Source: Protula sp. h YS-2021
Taxonomy: Eukaryota; Annelida; Polychaeta; Sabellida; Serpulidae
NCBI GenBank assembly: GCA_949752745.1
Contig: OX457025.1
Coordinates: forward strand, 99,435,587-99,499,586
Direction of reading: 5' to 3'
DNA: 64,000 nt
Each line of letters starts with the position of its first letter. Positions within the stretch are counted from its first letter, which is position 1. The position numbers and the translations under genes are program-made. The notes beneath the pieces are model-generated. The model saw nothing but the letters and a program-made list of their open reading frames with translations, had not been told where the DNA came from and made no database searches. Below are positions 23,275-33,988 of this stretch, one piece after another.

Positions 23275-23469
23275 CTCCAGGACAAGATGCTGCTGGTTCA
23301 GCAGCAGCTGCAGGAGCTGAAGACGCAGCTGGATAAGCAGCAGCAGCAGTCGCTGGAGGATGAGGTGCTCCTGGGGAAGGTCGAGCAGCTGAAGGAGGAG
23401 TTCAAGGACTTGCTGGCCGAGCTGCGCCGACAGAAGGCAACAGATGGCGCCACCGTCCTGTCCGATGAC
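23275..23469 (+). CDS. WS/DGAT-family O-acyltransferase, exon 3 (coiled coil)
   Basis: The exon encodes 65 residues (589-653), beginning LQDKMLLVQQQLQEL and ending in TVLSDD. Leucines and glutamines fall in a heptad-like spacing over about 50 residues, so a coiled coil is likely and could mediate self-association. The acceptor GACAG|CTC and the donor GAC|GTAAGC are both phase 0. WS/DGAT enzymes of bacteria and plants end after the acyltransferase fold, so this tail is an animal-side extension. Confidence 0.8.
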
Positions 23470-23774
23470 GTAAGCCATTTATTTTGGCTACACCTTCGCT
23501 GGTGTCCTGAATTTATGATGTCCGTCCTTTCCGTTTTACATGTTGTTGTTGGCTGATAATTATTTTCTATGGACACCTGCGGGTCAAAAGTGGAAAGCTG
23601 TAGCCGTCGTAACAATGCAAGATAAATGCGGAAGTAACTTGGCTCTGCTTGGGCGCAAAGAAAGAAATACGGCGCAATACCCGTCCCCGGGGCACGTACC
23701 CAGTAACACGGGTGAAGGTCATTCAGCAGGAAAAAAGATTACATTTGCTGTGATGAGTGTGCCAAAGGTTACGT

Positions 23775-24925
23775 CTCCTTCTGCGTGAAGGTCTGAGGGT
23801 GTTAACGGGGCTAAAGGCTAGGTATATTTCTGTGTGAAGGTCAGAGGGTGTTAACGGGGCTAAAGGCTAGGTCTGTTTCTGTGTGAAGGTCTGAGGGTGT
23901 TAACGGGGCTAAAGGCTAGGTCTGTTTCTGTGTGAATGTCTGAGGGTGTTAACGGGGCTAAAGGCTACGTCTGTTTCTGTGTGAAGGTCTGAGGGTGTTA
24001 ACGGGGCTACAGACTAAGTCTGTTTCTGTGTGAAGGCCTGAGGGTGTTAACGGGGCTAAAGGCTAGGTCTGTTTCTGTGTGATTGGCTGAGGGTGTTAAC
24101 GGGGCTAATGGCTAGGTCTGTTTCTGTGTGAATGTCTGAGGGTGTTAACGGGGCTAAAGGCTACGTCTGTTTCTGTGTGATTGGCTGAGGGTGTTAACGG
24201 GGCTAAAGGCTAGGTCTGTTTCTGTGTGAATGTCTGAGGGTGTTAACGGGGCTAAAGGCTACGTCTGTTTCTGTGTGAAGGTCTGAGGGTGTTAACGGGG
24301 CTAAAGGCTACGTCTGTTTCTGTGTGAAGGCCTGAGGGTGTTAACGGGGCTAAAGGCTACGTCTGTTTCTGTGTGATTGGCTGAGGGTGTTAACGGGGCT
24401 AAAGGCTAGGTCTGTTTCTGTGTGAATGTCTGAGGGTGTTAACGGGGCTAAAGGCTACGTCTGTTTCTGTGTGAAGGTCTGAGGGTGTTAACGGGGCTAC
24501 AGACTAAGTCTGTTTCTGTGTGAAGGCCTGAGGGTGTTAACGGGGCTAAAGGCTAGGTCTGTTTCTGTGTGAATGTCTGAGGGTGTTAACGGGGCTAAAG
24601 GCTACGTCTGTTTCTGTGTGAAGGTCTGAGGGTGTTAACGGGGCTACAGACTAAGTCTGTTTCTGTGTGAAGGCCTGAGGGTGTTAACGGGGCTAAAGGC
24701 TAGGTCTGTTTCTGTGTGAAGGTCTGAGGGTGTTAACGGGGCTAAAGGCTAGGTCTTCTTCTGTGTGAATGTCTGAGGGGGTTAACGGGACTAAAGGCTA
24801 GGTCTGTTTCTGTGTGAATGTCTGAGGGTGTTAACGGGGCTAAAGGCTGGGCCTGTTTCTGTGTGATGGGCTGAGGGTGTTAACGGGGCTAAAGGCTAGG
24901 TATATTTCTGTGTGAATGTCTGGGA
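23775..24925. repeat. 49-bp minisatellite, about 23 copies, with higher-order variants
   Basis: The unit contains GAGGGTGTTAACGGGGCTAA and GTCTGTTTCTGTGTGA. GTTAACGGGG recurs every 49 bp from 23801. Variant units (ACAGACTAAG near 24007, 24498 and 24645; TGATTGGCTG near 24080, 24180 and 24375) recur in the same order, a sign of multi-unit duplication. It lies in WS/DGAT intron 3. Confidence 0.95.
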
Positions 24926-25285
24926 GCGTTGTCAAGTTTATTCGTGTCTCGTACAGACACGGAATCTTGATAAAATTGCGTCCGCTTTTGGAATATCAAA
25001 TTGGCAAGTGTGATGTATCAGGCGGTGTTGTGATAATGTTGTCGCCAACCCCCCCCCCCCCCCCCCCCCCCCTACTTCGTGCTGCAGTCACTTAGAAGCG
25101 CAATCAATGTCGGTTATTTTTAGTGGGAAAGTTTACTGGATAGAAAAACAAGCTTCCTTGTATTTTAATTTCCTTTATTTATTTATTTATTTATTTATTT
25201 ATCTGTTTATTTATTTATTTTATGTCTCCCCGCAGGGGGAGACATATATAGATTTTTTATTTATTTATTTTACTGTTAAATGTTG

Positions 25286-25316
<31 letters not shown>

Positions 25317-25875
25317 TTTTTTGCTTAATTAATTTAATGTAACGTTTTTGAACCTTTTGATTTTTTTCTTTGAGTTTAAAGCTAACAGATCTTGACATAT
25401 TGTATTGATTGATTGCCAACTTGCACCAGGCACCCAGAAGTGCATCTGAATGATAGAATGAGTGATAAAGTTTACTCGAATCAAAAGTAGTTCTCGTGTA
25501 GACACCAGCGCTTGAATTTATCGGCTAGACGATCTCACAGGACGGTGACCAATACGCGGGTCTTGTTTGTCTTGTGGGAGAAGGTGGGACAGGAGGTCCT
25601 AAACGTAGGTGTTAACGACTAGCCTCTGTCTGTGTTTGTGTAGGGTTGGGGCGTGGAGGGGGAGCCGGGGAGAGTGGAGGGGGGAATGGAGGGGGCACGG
25701 GATGGGGCGTGGAGGGGGCGGGGTTAGGTGTTAACGACTAGCCTCTGTCTGTGTGTTTGTGTGGGGGTGGGGCGTGGAGGGGGTGCGGGGGTTAGGTGTC
25801 AGGTGTTAACGACAAGCCTCTGTCTGACAATTCACAGTGAATAACGTTGCGGTTGTTATTGCTTGGCATGGCCAG
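24926..25875. other. WS/DGAT intron 3, rest: homopolymers, hairpin and short repeat
   Basis: It holds a run of about 22 C (25050-25072), (TTTA)n at 25165-25220, a hairpin with stem TATGTCTCCCC (25221-25231 with 25236-25246), and a T-run at about 25289-25313. A GTTAACGACTAGCCTCTGTC motif appears three times between 25610 and 25825. The acceptor GGCATGGCCAG ends at 25875. Confidence 0.6.
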
Positions 25876-26043
25876 GAAGAAGAGGAGGAGTTTGAGACGC
25901 GTCACGTGACACGCAAACGCTCACACTCGAGCTCGTCCCGCAGGTCACAGGCGTCGGTGATGTCCGCAGCGCGGCCGCCAGGGGTCGCCACGAGCGGGCC
26001 GCAGCCGCGCTCAGCCGAGCCCTCGTCCTTCTCCACTGTGGTG
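25876..26043 (+). CDS. WS/DGAT-family O-acyltransferase, exon 4
   Basis: The exon encodes 56 residues (654-709): an acidic start (EEEEEFE), then a basic Arg/Ser stretch (TRKRSHSSSSRRS), then an Ala/Pro/Ser segment ending FSTVV. It looks disordered. The acceptor GCCAG|GAA and the donor GTG|GTAAGT are phase 0. The nearby acceptor ATTCACAG at 25836 would put an in-frame TGA right after the splice, so it was not used. The GC-rich third positions resemble those of exon 1. Confidence 0.7.
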
Positions 26044-26299
26044 GTAAGTTAGTTTGGTGAATAGCCACTCATGTCAGTACTTTTCCAGGCACTTATAACC
26101 CAATTTGGTTCCATTGGGACTGGGCTCAGATATTAATTCAAACGACTTATAAAATTAAACTGAGACACAAAGTTATGTCGCTTCCAGTTCTACCTCATAA
26201 CTGATGTCGTTTGCAGTGTTTTACTGTATATTCCGCTTTTTTTGTTCGGAAAATTTAACAGCAAAAAATGGATTTTGATCAGTGAAAAGAAAGTGAAAA

Positions 26300-27215
26300 A
26301 GTGCAATGACAAAACCACACGGGTAGACTGGTAACGACATATCCGCACTGGTAAAACCCCACGGGTAGACTGGTAACGACATATCCGCAATGATAAAACC
26401 ACACGGGTAGGCTGGTAACGACATATCCGCAATGATAAAACCACATGGATAGACTGGTAACGACATATCCACAGTGATAAAACCACACGAGCGGGTAGAC
26501 TGGTAACGACATATCCGCAATGATAAAACCACACGGGTAGAGTGGTAACGACATATCCGCACTGATAAAACCACATGGGTAGACTGGTAACGACATATCC
26601 GCACTGATAAAACCACACGGGTAGGCTGGTAACGACATATCCGCAATGATAAAACCACATGGGTAGACTGGTAACGACATATCCACACTGATAAAACCAC
26701 ACGAGCGGGTAGACTGGTAACGACATATCCGCAATGACGAAAGCACACGGGTAGACTGGTAACGACATATCCGTACTGATAAAACCACACGAGCGGGTAG
26801 ACTGGTAACGACATATCCGCAGTGATAAAACCACACGAGCGGGTAGACTGGTAACCACATATCCGCAATGATAAAACCACACGGGTAGACTGGTAACGAC
26901 ATATCCGCAATGAAAAAACCACACGGGTAGACTGGTAACGACATATCCGTACTGATAAAACCACACGAGCGGGTAGACTGGTAACGACATATCCGCAGTG
27001 ATAAAACCACACGAGCGGGTATACTGGTAACGACATAGCCGCACTGATAAAACCACACGAGTGGGTAGACTGGTAACGACATATCCACAATGGTAAAACC
27101 ACACGGGTAGGCTGGTAACGACATATCCGCAATGATAAAACCACACGGGTAGACTGGTAACGACATATCCGCCATGATAAAACCACATGAACGGGTAGAC
27201 TGGTAATGACATATC
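26300..27215. repeat. 42-bp minisatellite (GATAAAACCACACGGGTAGA...), about 21 copies
   Basis: The unit continues CTGGTAACGACATATCCGCA. Variants insert GAGC before GGGTAG or change CACGGG to CATGGG. The unit length is a multiple of three and lacks stops on the minus strand, giving three overlapping minus-strand frames of about 300 codons with Tyr/Val/Cys repeats. These are not genes. It lies in WS/DGAT intron 4. Confidence 0.95.
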
Positions 27216-28144
27216 GGATATAACGACTGGTCTATAGATACTAGAGAGCTGAGAATGCGGATGTCATATACTCGTCACAACTCGCAATACATGTGTCAGA
27301 ATTCGCCATATACTAGTCATGAATCGTTATATGCACGTCATATACTCGTCATAACTGGTCATATATGCGTTAGAATTCGTTATAACTGGTCATATACTCG
27401 TCAAAACTTGTCAAATACTCGTCACGACTCGTCGTATATGCATCGTATACTCGTCAAATACTCATCATAATTTGCCATGTTTCCATGGTACTCGCACTGG
27501 CGTAATCAAGAAATAAAACAATGAATACGTGGCCATATTGAAATTGAACCCAAAATGCCTGGAAACATTTAGTCATATGACTCATGTAGCTTTTTTTGGG
27601 TAGCTGCCATTCGATAAATAGCCATTCTGTTTTTTGCCCGTTTGTATCACGAATACATCGTACGGTACGCTGTCATACGTACGCTGTCATACGTATTTGT
27701 TTGCCTTACGTGATGTTTGCTTACGACATTGTGAAGAAGGAATTCCTGATGGCCTGAGCTTACGCCTCGCTCCTTGGGCATGGGCTGTGCTCCGCTTGAC
27801 ATTTGCTTCAGTAAAACAGAGTTCTATATAGAGTTAGAAACGTGCTTGTTTTTGTCTGACCTTTACGTCTTTAAAAATATATAAAACAGAAATGAAGTCA
27901 ACGCACTAATTACGACTTAAGTTTTTAAAAATATGTTTGTATAAATAAATTTACTGGGGAAAAAATCGAAGTCTTAATTTGTGAATATTGAAACCGGAAG
28001 AAGTATTTTGTGTTTTTATCTCGTACTATGTTCGTCTGAATAATGGCAAACTATAAATGTATGTCGTACAGCTGTGGCCTGATGTTGGCTCGGGGGAGGG
28101 GGTGCGGGCACCGGAAGTTGAGCTGTGTGCTTTTGCTGTTTCAG
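27216..28144. other. WS/DGAT intron 4, rest
   Basis: At 27250-27480 a degenerate motif, CATATACTCGTCA(T/C)AACT, recurs about ten times, probably an old minisatellite. The remainder is A/T-rich. The intron ends at the pyrimidine-rich acceptor TTTTGCTGTTTCAG (28131-28144). Confidence 0.55.
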
Positions 28145-28324
28145 TCACAGACAACGTGCTCGGATGACAGTGTACACAGCTTCGTGGCCGTGTCGACGCC
28201 GTCCTCGTCCGTTATCGTCGAGCACGTGGTCATGCGAGACCGGCCGCCACTTCTGGTGCAGGAGGCAGACGACGCCGTCTTCTCGCCGGCTGTGGAGCGC
28301 AAGCCCTGCAGCCACACGTCATAA
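28145..28324 (+). CDS. WS/DGAT-family O-acyltransferase, exon 5 (terminal)
   Basis: The exon encodes the last 59 residues, starting SQTTCSDDSVHSF and ending KPCSHTS, followed by TAA at 28322-28324. The acceptor TTTCAG|TCA is strong and phase 0. The segment is Ser/Val-rich with no known domain. A run of about 18 C begins right after the stop. No canonical AATAAA was found close downstream, so the transcript end is unknown. Confidence 0.75.
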   Translation, partial: SQTTCSDDSVHSFVAVSTPSSSVIVEHVVMRDRPPLLVQEADDAVFSPAVERKPCSHTS

Positions 28325-28439
28325 CCCCCCCCCCCCCCCCCCCGCGGTAACGCCATAGGGCGGCACATGACCGCACGAGAGGGTGCCGCCATCGATTATC
28401 CACCCCACTGTTACAGCTATCCGTAGTACGTGCCGTAAG

Positions 28440-28790
28440 TGGGTGACGTGATGACGTCACATGAGGCGATTCGGCGGCATGTAATGACATCTCATGACGT
28501 AAGTGGGTGAAATGGTGACGTGACATAAGGCCAAGCAGGATCAAAGAACTCAAAAGATCACGCCGTTATTTCTCGCTCTGCCTTCGAAAACACCCTAGCG
28601 ACAATTCAGCGGCATATAGTGACGTCACATGACGTAAGTGGGCGGCATGGTGACGTCACATAAATGATTCGGCGGCATGCAGTGACGTCACAAGAGTGAT
28701 GGAGACAAAGGTCGCCCGCAGTATCCGTCGCAGACACATGCGATATCAGCAGACACACGAAGTAGTGGGGCCGTGGTGACGTCACACCAT
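28440..28790. promoter_or_regulatory. Cluster of CRE octamers downstream of the WS/DGAT stop
   Basis: TGACGTCA occurs at 28452, 28620, 28651, 28683 and 28777, with near-matches (TGACGTAA, TGACGTGA) between. Part of the spacing reflects a degenerate local repeat (GGCGGCATG...GTGACGTCACA). The sites lie in the probable 3' UTR or flank, so promoter or enhancer function is only a possibility. Confidence 0.4.
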
Positions 28791-29220
28791 GACGCTGTCT
28801 TTTGACGCTGCCATTTGAGAGTAAGAGCCGGCGACTGGCCGTTGTAGCTTTTGGTGTGGCGTTGTTGTATCAGGCGGGGCCGCCGTAACAGTGCAAAGAG
28901 CATGCGATTGAGACAGACTGTTGACACTTGCCATCATTGAAACTTTCTAGAATCTTGACTCAGTTGACACTTGAAACACAAGAATCTTGACTTGTGTGCC
29001 AGCAGAGCAGCGGCATCTTGACTACCTGGACTCGCGACTGGAAAATAACTCGACTAGCGGGACATAAAATAATGTCTCGACTAGCAGACAAGTACACGGC
29101 GAAGTGGAGTCTGTCGTTGAAGGACAAGCTGTGAGGGAACCACGTGATCTCGACTGTACCTCCCATCCGTGACGACACCACACAGTAGACTCTTGACTAT
29201 CGCTCTGCCCTGACAAAGAC

Positions 29221-29264
29221 CTGACGCACGTGACCTCACGCACGTGACCTGATGCACGTGACAC
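29221..29264. promoter_or_regulatory. Three tandem CACGTG E-boxes
   Basis: GCACGTGAC occurs three times at 14-16-bp spacing. CACGTG is the core site of Myc/USF-type bHLH factors. Function is unproven and the sites may simply be a microrepeat. Confidence 0.35.
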
Positions 29265-29707
29265 TGACAAGGTCACTTCACCAGCATTTATTTCATCGAT
29301 GGCCACACATGCATATATTTTTAACCCAGTTTTTAAAGTTCTGCGTATTTCATACTGCAGAATATCACAGCGGGAAATACGTACGTAACCAGAGAAAAAT
29401 CCCCATTATCGACTTCGTGGTTTGATTCCAAAACAACGTACGACAGAACATGACCTATCGCCATTATAACACAGTAGCAAATATCCTGTGGAAAATGGTC
29501 ACATAAAGTTCGAAACTTTCCTTCTGCTGTCGCCATCTGCTTGCCTTGGGGTGTCCTGTCAGGGGCTCCGAATTGATCCACCACTATCTGCGCTTTCTTC
29601 ACACGAGAGTCTTGTTTGCTGCGTTTAATAGAAAATCAAGCAGGTGAATGTTGAACCAAAAAAAAAGAACCAATTGAGTTATATTTAAAATTAAAGTTGT
29701 AATTTTG

Positions 29708-29788
29708 TGGCACGCGTCTCTTTCGTGGCACGTGTCTCTTGTGACACGTGTCTCTTTAGTGGCACGTGCCTCTTGTGACACGTGTTCA
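29708..29788. repeat. 18-bp tandem repeat with ACGTG cores
   Basis: (G)CACGTGTCTCTT-type units repeat about five times with GTGG or GTGA linkers. Most units hold CACGTG, and one reads CACGCG. Confidence 0.6.
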
Positions 29789-30289
29789 TTTTGGGGGCAG
29801 ATAGTTGCAGGCGTCTCTATAGCGACGCCGTGACGACTCGACTTGCATTTCATTAAAAGCAGCATCTTTTATGAGGCAGATAAAATGCCTTTGGAACACA
29901 AATAACATTAAAATAAGACAATGCATGAGGCATTGGCGCCAGTGCTAATGACAGCCGTAGTTTATGAAGCGGCTAATAGCATGTGCTGTTGTGTTCACAA
30001 TGCCCAGGGTTACACAATAGATTGGCGCCCTGCCCCATTGGGAAATTTGTGCGCACAGAGCTCGGCGTGAAAAAAAAAAGAAAGACTAAGTGCTTATGCA
30101 AGCTTGGGTGTATTGATATGTGGTGAAAAAAGTGTAAAACATAAAAAAGAACATCTCATTCTCCATTTGTTCACAGTGATCTATTTCTCTGGCTCTCTGC
30201 GCGTTTTTTTTTTTCTCTTGCTGGCGTGTCTGGTAGCTATGATAGGACATCCCCCTCCCTCCCCTTCCCCCTCCCCTCCGATACCCCTC

Positions 30290-30835
30290 TTGGCCGACAA
30301 AGTCATCGGATGTTGATCGAAAGTCATGGGGTGTTGGCCGACAAGTCATATGATGTCGACCGACAGGTCATGGGTTGTTGGCCGACAAAAGTCATAGGAT
30401 GTCGGCCAACAAGTCATGGGGCGTTGGCTGACAAGTCATGAGATGTTGGCCGACAAAAACATGGGTTGTTGGCCGACAGGTCATGGGGCGTTGGCTGACA
30501 AGTCATGAGATGTTGGGCGACAAAAACATGGGTTGTTGGCCGACAGGTCATGGGGCGTTGGCTGACAAGTCATGAGATGTTGGCCGACAAAAACATGGGT
30601 TGTTGGCCGACAGGTCATGGGGCGTTGGCTGACAAGTCATGAGATGTTGGCCGACAAAAACATGGGATGTTGGCCGACAGGTCATGGGGCGTTGGCCGAC
30701 AAGTCATGGAATGTTGGCCGACAGGTCATGGGGTGTTGGCCGACAAAGTCATGGGATGTTGGCCGACAGGTCATGGGGTGTTGGCCGACAAAGTCATAGG
30801 ATGTTGGCCGACAGAGTCATGGGGTGTCAGCTGAC
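30290..30835. repeat. 22-24-bp minisatellite (GTCATGGGGTGTTGGCCGACAA), about 24 copies
   Basis: In the middle, a three-unit block (AAAACATGGGTTGTTGGCC, CAGGTCATGGGGCGTTGG, CTGACAAGTCATGAGATG) recurs about four times between 30440 and 30660, giving a higher-order period of about 67 bp. Confidence 0.9.
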
Positions 30836-31344
30836 ATGTCATGCAGACTGTTAATCAAGCGTTTCGATTGATTGGTTAATGTAATTCAGCGCTATTTGTC
30901 TTCAAGCCATTAAGCAAAAATAACCAGTAACGAGATCACAGGCGTAAGGAAATTGTAACGCCATAGCTTAACCAGATGATACTACAGAATAAGAAGAGTG
31001 GAGATACCACTGGCAAATGTAGAGAGTTTGCCGTTTCCCACAAATAGGTCACGTTGCCATTTAATGCAGAAGGGAAGCGAGAAGAGTTATTGACAGGATT
31101 GCGCTTTGTGTTGTAGAGTTCGTGTTTTGTGCAGTTTTTCACTTCGCAATCCAAATTTCCCTTCTAAAAATAAACACTATTGTTGTGTTCGGGTCCGACC
31201 TCATTCTGTACTTGCATTATATTTTTGTTTGTTCGTTGTTGTTGTTGTTTTTTTTTTTTTGTTTTTTTTTGGGGGGGAGGAACTGGTCCAGAAATTTCTC
31301 AGAAAGTGATTTTTTTTTCAGTTTTTAAGAGACTTAATTATAGA
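30836..31344. other. Intergenic stretch
   Basis: It contains (GTT)n and T/G runs at about 31235-31280. Nothing else is recognised. Confidence 0.45.
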
Positions 31345-31795
31345 TGAGCTGTCACAGCCAGGGCAGGACATTCCTGGCCACTGTCGCAAGCAGCTGCTCA
31401 CAGCCAGGCTACTGTCACAGGCAGCCGGTCACAGCCAGGTTAGGGCATTCCTGGCCACTGTCGCAAGCAGCTGCTCACAGCCAGGCTACTGTCACAGGCA
31501 GCCGGTTACAGCCAGGGCAGGGCATTCCTGGTTGCTGTCACAAGCAGCTGGTCACAGTCTGGCTACTGTCACAGGCACCCAGTCACAGCCAGGGCAGGGC
31601 ATTCCTGGTTGCTGTCACAAGCAGCTGGTCACAGTCTGGCTACTGTCACAGGCACCCGGTCACAGCCAGGGCAGGGCATTCCTGGTTGCTGTCACAAGCA
31701 GCTGGTCACAGTCTGGCTACTGTCACAGGCACCCGGTCACAGCCAGGGCAGGGCATTCCTGGTTGCTGTCACAAGCAGCTGGTCACAGAAGAATC
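31345..31795. repeat. 77-bp minisatellite, about six copies
   Basis: The unit contains CACAGCCAGGGCAGGGCATT, CCTGGTTGCTGTCACAAGCA and GGCTACTGTCACAGGCACCC. Inner CAGCC/GTCACAGG pieces suggest that it arose from a shorter repeat. The last three copies are almost identical. Confidence 0.9.
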
Positions 31796-32445
31796 TGACG
31801 TGACAAATCTCAGGCTTTGTTGGTGCAATAATCTCGCCAAGGGTAATCAATAAATGTGATAAGGTCAGTAAATGTAACAATAAATGCAATAAGGTCACAA
31901 AGGGTAACATCAGTGTGTACGTGTGTGTTCGCTCTGGGCTCAGCATTTAGTGTAACAAGTTATCTAAAAGAGTGTCAAAATCCCTCGCAAAAAATGAAGA
32001 AATATAGCGGGTCTTGTTTGAATGATTTGTCTTGGTCAGTATCGTGTAAGAAATTGAAAATTGAAATTAAAAATTAGAGCTGGCAAATTCTGTAATGTGA
32101 ACATATGGCATTTATTGAAAAAAAACAGGAATTTGTGTAGAAAAAATTAAATACGGTATAAAACGTCTCATGTTATGTCCTGTTCGAATTCAAGCTGAAA
32201 TGCAACAGAACATTCCAGTCAAAACAAAAAAAAAACAAAAAAAAAACGCCATGTAAATTAATGTAGTAAGTGTGAATTAATGTGAATGTCGTTCAGTCCG
32301 GTGTTTGAGGGTATAGCTTTGAGAAACCTGTATCTGCTGCCGCTGTGCCCGCCATTTCTCTCCCAGCAGCTGACGTCAGCTCAGGTTACGCATTCAATGA
32401 ACCAATCACGGACTGTGTAACTGTGTGAGAGCGGGAAGAAAAATG
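31796..32445. other. Left flank of the YR retrotransposon
   Basis: This is A/T-rich host sequence with promoter-like motifs near its right end (see 32368-32406). No coding exon is recognised. Confidence 0.5.
32368..32406. promoter_or_regulatory. Palindromic CRE and CCAAT motifs beside the retrotransposon insertion
   Basis: AGCTGACGTCAGCT (32368-32381) is a perfect 14-bp palindrome holding TGACGTCA, and CCAAT follows at 32402-32406. The YR element starts 40 bp downstream. No host transcript start can be shown. Confidence 0.35.
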
Positions 32446-32867
32446 TTAATACCATAAATAATCTGATTATTTACATTTAAAACGGGCGAGTGGCGTGTAA
32501 CTCTGCCTGCCCACCTTCACAGTTAATTCTTGTCTAAACACTTGGCGTCTCCGCCGAGTGGTTGCTAATCTCACTGGTCATCTCTTGATTCTTATCTAAA
32601 CACTGGGCGTCTCTGGCAGTTTACTAGCCATCTCCTAATTGTTGTTTAAACACTGGGCGTCTTCGCCGTCGAAATATTGTTTGTTAAATGTCGCTGACCA
32701 TCTGTTACTCTTGTCAGTACGGATTAATGCGTGTGTTTTAAAAAGGGGCTTCCTTTCTCTCCTTTCTCATTCGCAATCTGCAAGCGCAGCATTAACAGCT
32801 TTTAGCAGAGAAAACTACCATCGCAATCTGCAAGCGCAAAAAAACAACAGTTTTTGAAAAAGAAAAA
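32446..32867 (+). repeat. Split direct repeat A1 (5' end, probable promoter)
   Basis: It matches 36849-37270 over its whole 422 bp. It contains three imperfect subrepeats around TAAACACT(T/G)GGCGTCT (about 32534, 32598 and 32645) and two copies of TCGCAATCTGCAAGCGCA (near 32770 and 32820). By position it should hold the element's promoter. Confidence 0.9.
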
Positions 32868-32965
32868 AAAATAAAAATAAATAAAGCGGCTACTTAATTA
32901 TAGGATAATTGCCGGGATAGACAAAGTAAAAACTGCGAAACTTTCGGAATTAAAACTGAATTACG

Positions 32966-33988
32966 ATGGATGAAGAACATGTTGCTAAGGCTGTAAGTGA
33001 ACTGAAGGCTTGGGCACTTGAAAAACACCTCACTAAGAGTACGGTAGAGGCTTTAGTGAATGAGGAATTTCTGTCCGTGGACACAGTCGCGCACATCGAT
33101 GCAACAGTTCTGAAGGCTCTAAAGCTTTCAATAGGGCAAACCAAAGCCCTCCAGGCAGCGATTAGCGACCTGCGCGACGCCAAAGCCGACAGGAAAGCGG
33201 ACAGGCTAGACAAGGGTGTTGCGCCCCCTGAAGCGTCCAGCTCGCCAAATGCTGACCTTGCTACTGAAAAGGACACGGAACCGGTCACCCTCGCGACCAT
33301 TCCGAAGACGAGCGATACGGAGATGGCAGCCTTCTTAGAGTCCCTCAAGGACAGATCGACGACCGACAACGACCCGTGGCTCACCGGCAAAACGCCAGGT
33401 AATGTGAAACCATTTTTCGTCCAGGACTTCTGTGGCTCTTTCCTCGGCTCACAGAGCGAAGAATCGGTTCTCTCGACGCAGGGAGACGCGCGCATCGTCC
33501 TCTCAACCAGCGGGCGCAGACCCAAACCTGAAGACACCACTCTACAGCAATGGATAAAAGGGCATGGGCGCATCTATGAAGCGCTGGGACGTTCCGGACA
33601 CTTCAAGTCCCAGGAAGATCGGGACGGGTACAACCTGTACGCCATTAAATTCGCCGACATGTGTGAGCACTACCCGATAAACCGTTGCATGCGGTACGAC
33701 TTCGAGTACCGGCAGCGCGTACACACGGGTCAGCTCAGGTGGGGGGAAGACGACACTTACCTTATGGGAGTGTGCATCTTCTCCTCCCGCTTCCAGGCCT
33801 CAGGACGCAACGACGGCCAACCCCGCCACCCACATCCCCGCACCCGAGCTCAGGTTACCAGGGACCACAACGGGAAGGAGATTTGCCGGAACTTCAATGG
33901 CCGCCGGGGGTGCACCCTCCAAGGGTGCAGGTTTTCACACGTGTGCCTGAAGTGCTTCCGAGATCACCCCGAGCACACTCACGCCTAG
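32966..33988 (+). CDS. ORF1, Gag-like protein of the YR retrotransposon
   Basis: It encodes 340 residues from ATG at 32966 to TAG at 33986. Residues 1-75 are helical (KSTVEALVNEEFLSVDTV... then ALKLSIGQTKALQ), like the SAM-type bundle at the start of many YR-element ORF1 proteins. A long charged linker follows. The middle (from about RPKPEDTTLQQW) carries the conserved tryptophan/tyrosine block typical of these Gag-like proteins. The end holds a CCCH zinc finger (C307-x8-C316-x4-C321-x3-H325), followed by C327-x2-C330-x3-H334-x2-H337, suited to RNA binding. The stop codon is TAG in the context TAG CAA CCA, and the next frame continues without a stop (see ORF2). Confidence 0.9.
   Translation: MDEEHVAKAVSELKAWALEKHLTKSTVEALVNEEFLSVDTVAHIDATVLKALKLSIGQTKALQAAISDLRDAKADRKADRLDKGVAPPEASSSPNADLATEKDTEPVTLATIPKTSDTEMAAFLESLKDRSTTDNDPWLTGKTPGNVKPFFVQDFCGSFLGSQSEESVLSTQGDARIVLSTSGRRPKPEDTTLQQWIKGHGRIYEALGRSGHFKSQEDRDGYNLYAIKFADMCEHYPINRCMRYDFEYRQRVHTGQLRWGEDDTYLMGVCIFSSRFQASGRNDGQPRHPHPRTRAQVTRDHNGKEICRNFNGRRGCTLQGCRFSHVCLKCFRDHPEHTHA

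Larger units (their letters stand above)
28791..30289. other. Intergenic stretch after the WS/DGAT gene
   Basis: Two CACGTG clusters are listed separately. A minus-strand open frame at 29333-29602 has ordinary amino-acid composition, but I do not recognise it and cannot define splice sites. C-rich sequence lies at 30250-30290. Confidence 0.45.

Noticed and set aside
25836..25875. Alternative acceptor ATTCACAG at 25836 for WS/DGAT exon 4
   Set aside because: It would place an in-frame TGA directly after the phase-0 junction. The acceptor at 25875 keeps the frame open.
26190..27212. Three minus-strand frames of about 300 codons
   Set aside because: The 42-bp repeat length is a multiple of three and the unit lacks stops. 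All three frames are open at once.
29333..29602. 89-codon minus-strand open frame as a gene
   Set aside because: Amino-acid composition is ordinary but there is no recognisable motif, no clear start context and no convincing splice partner. Left unannotated.
32639..32857. 72-codon frame inside repeat A (and its copy at 37042-37260)
   Set aside because: It lies in the terminal repeat and is duplicated only because the repeat is. No protein-like pattern and poor position for a gene.
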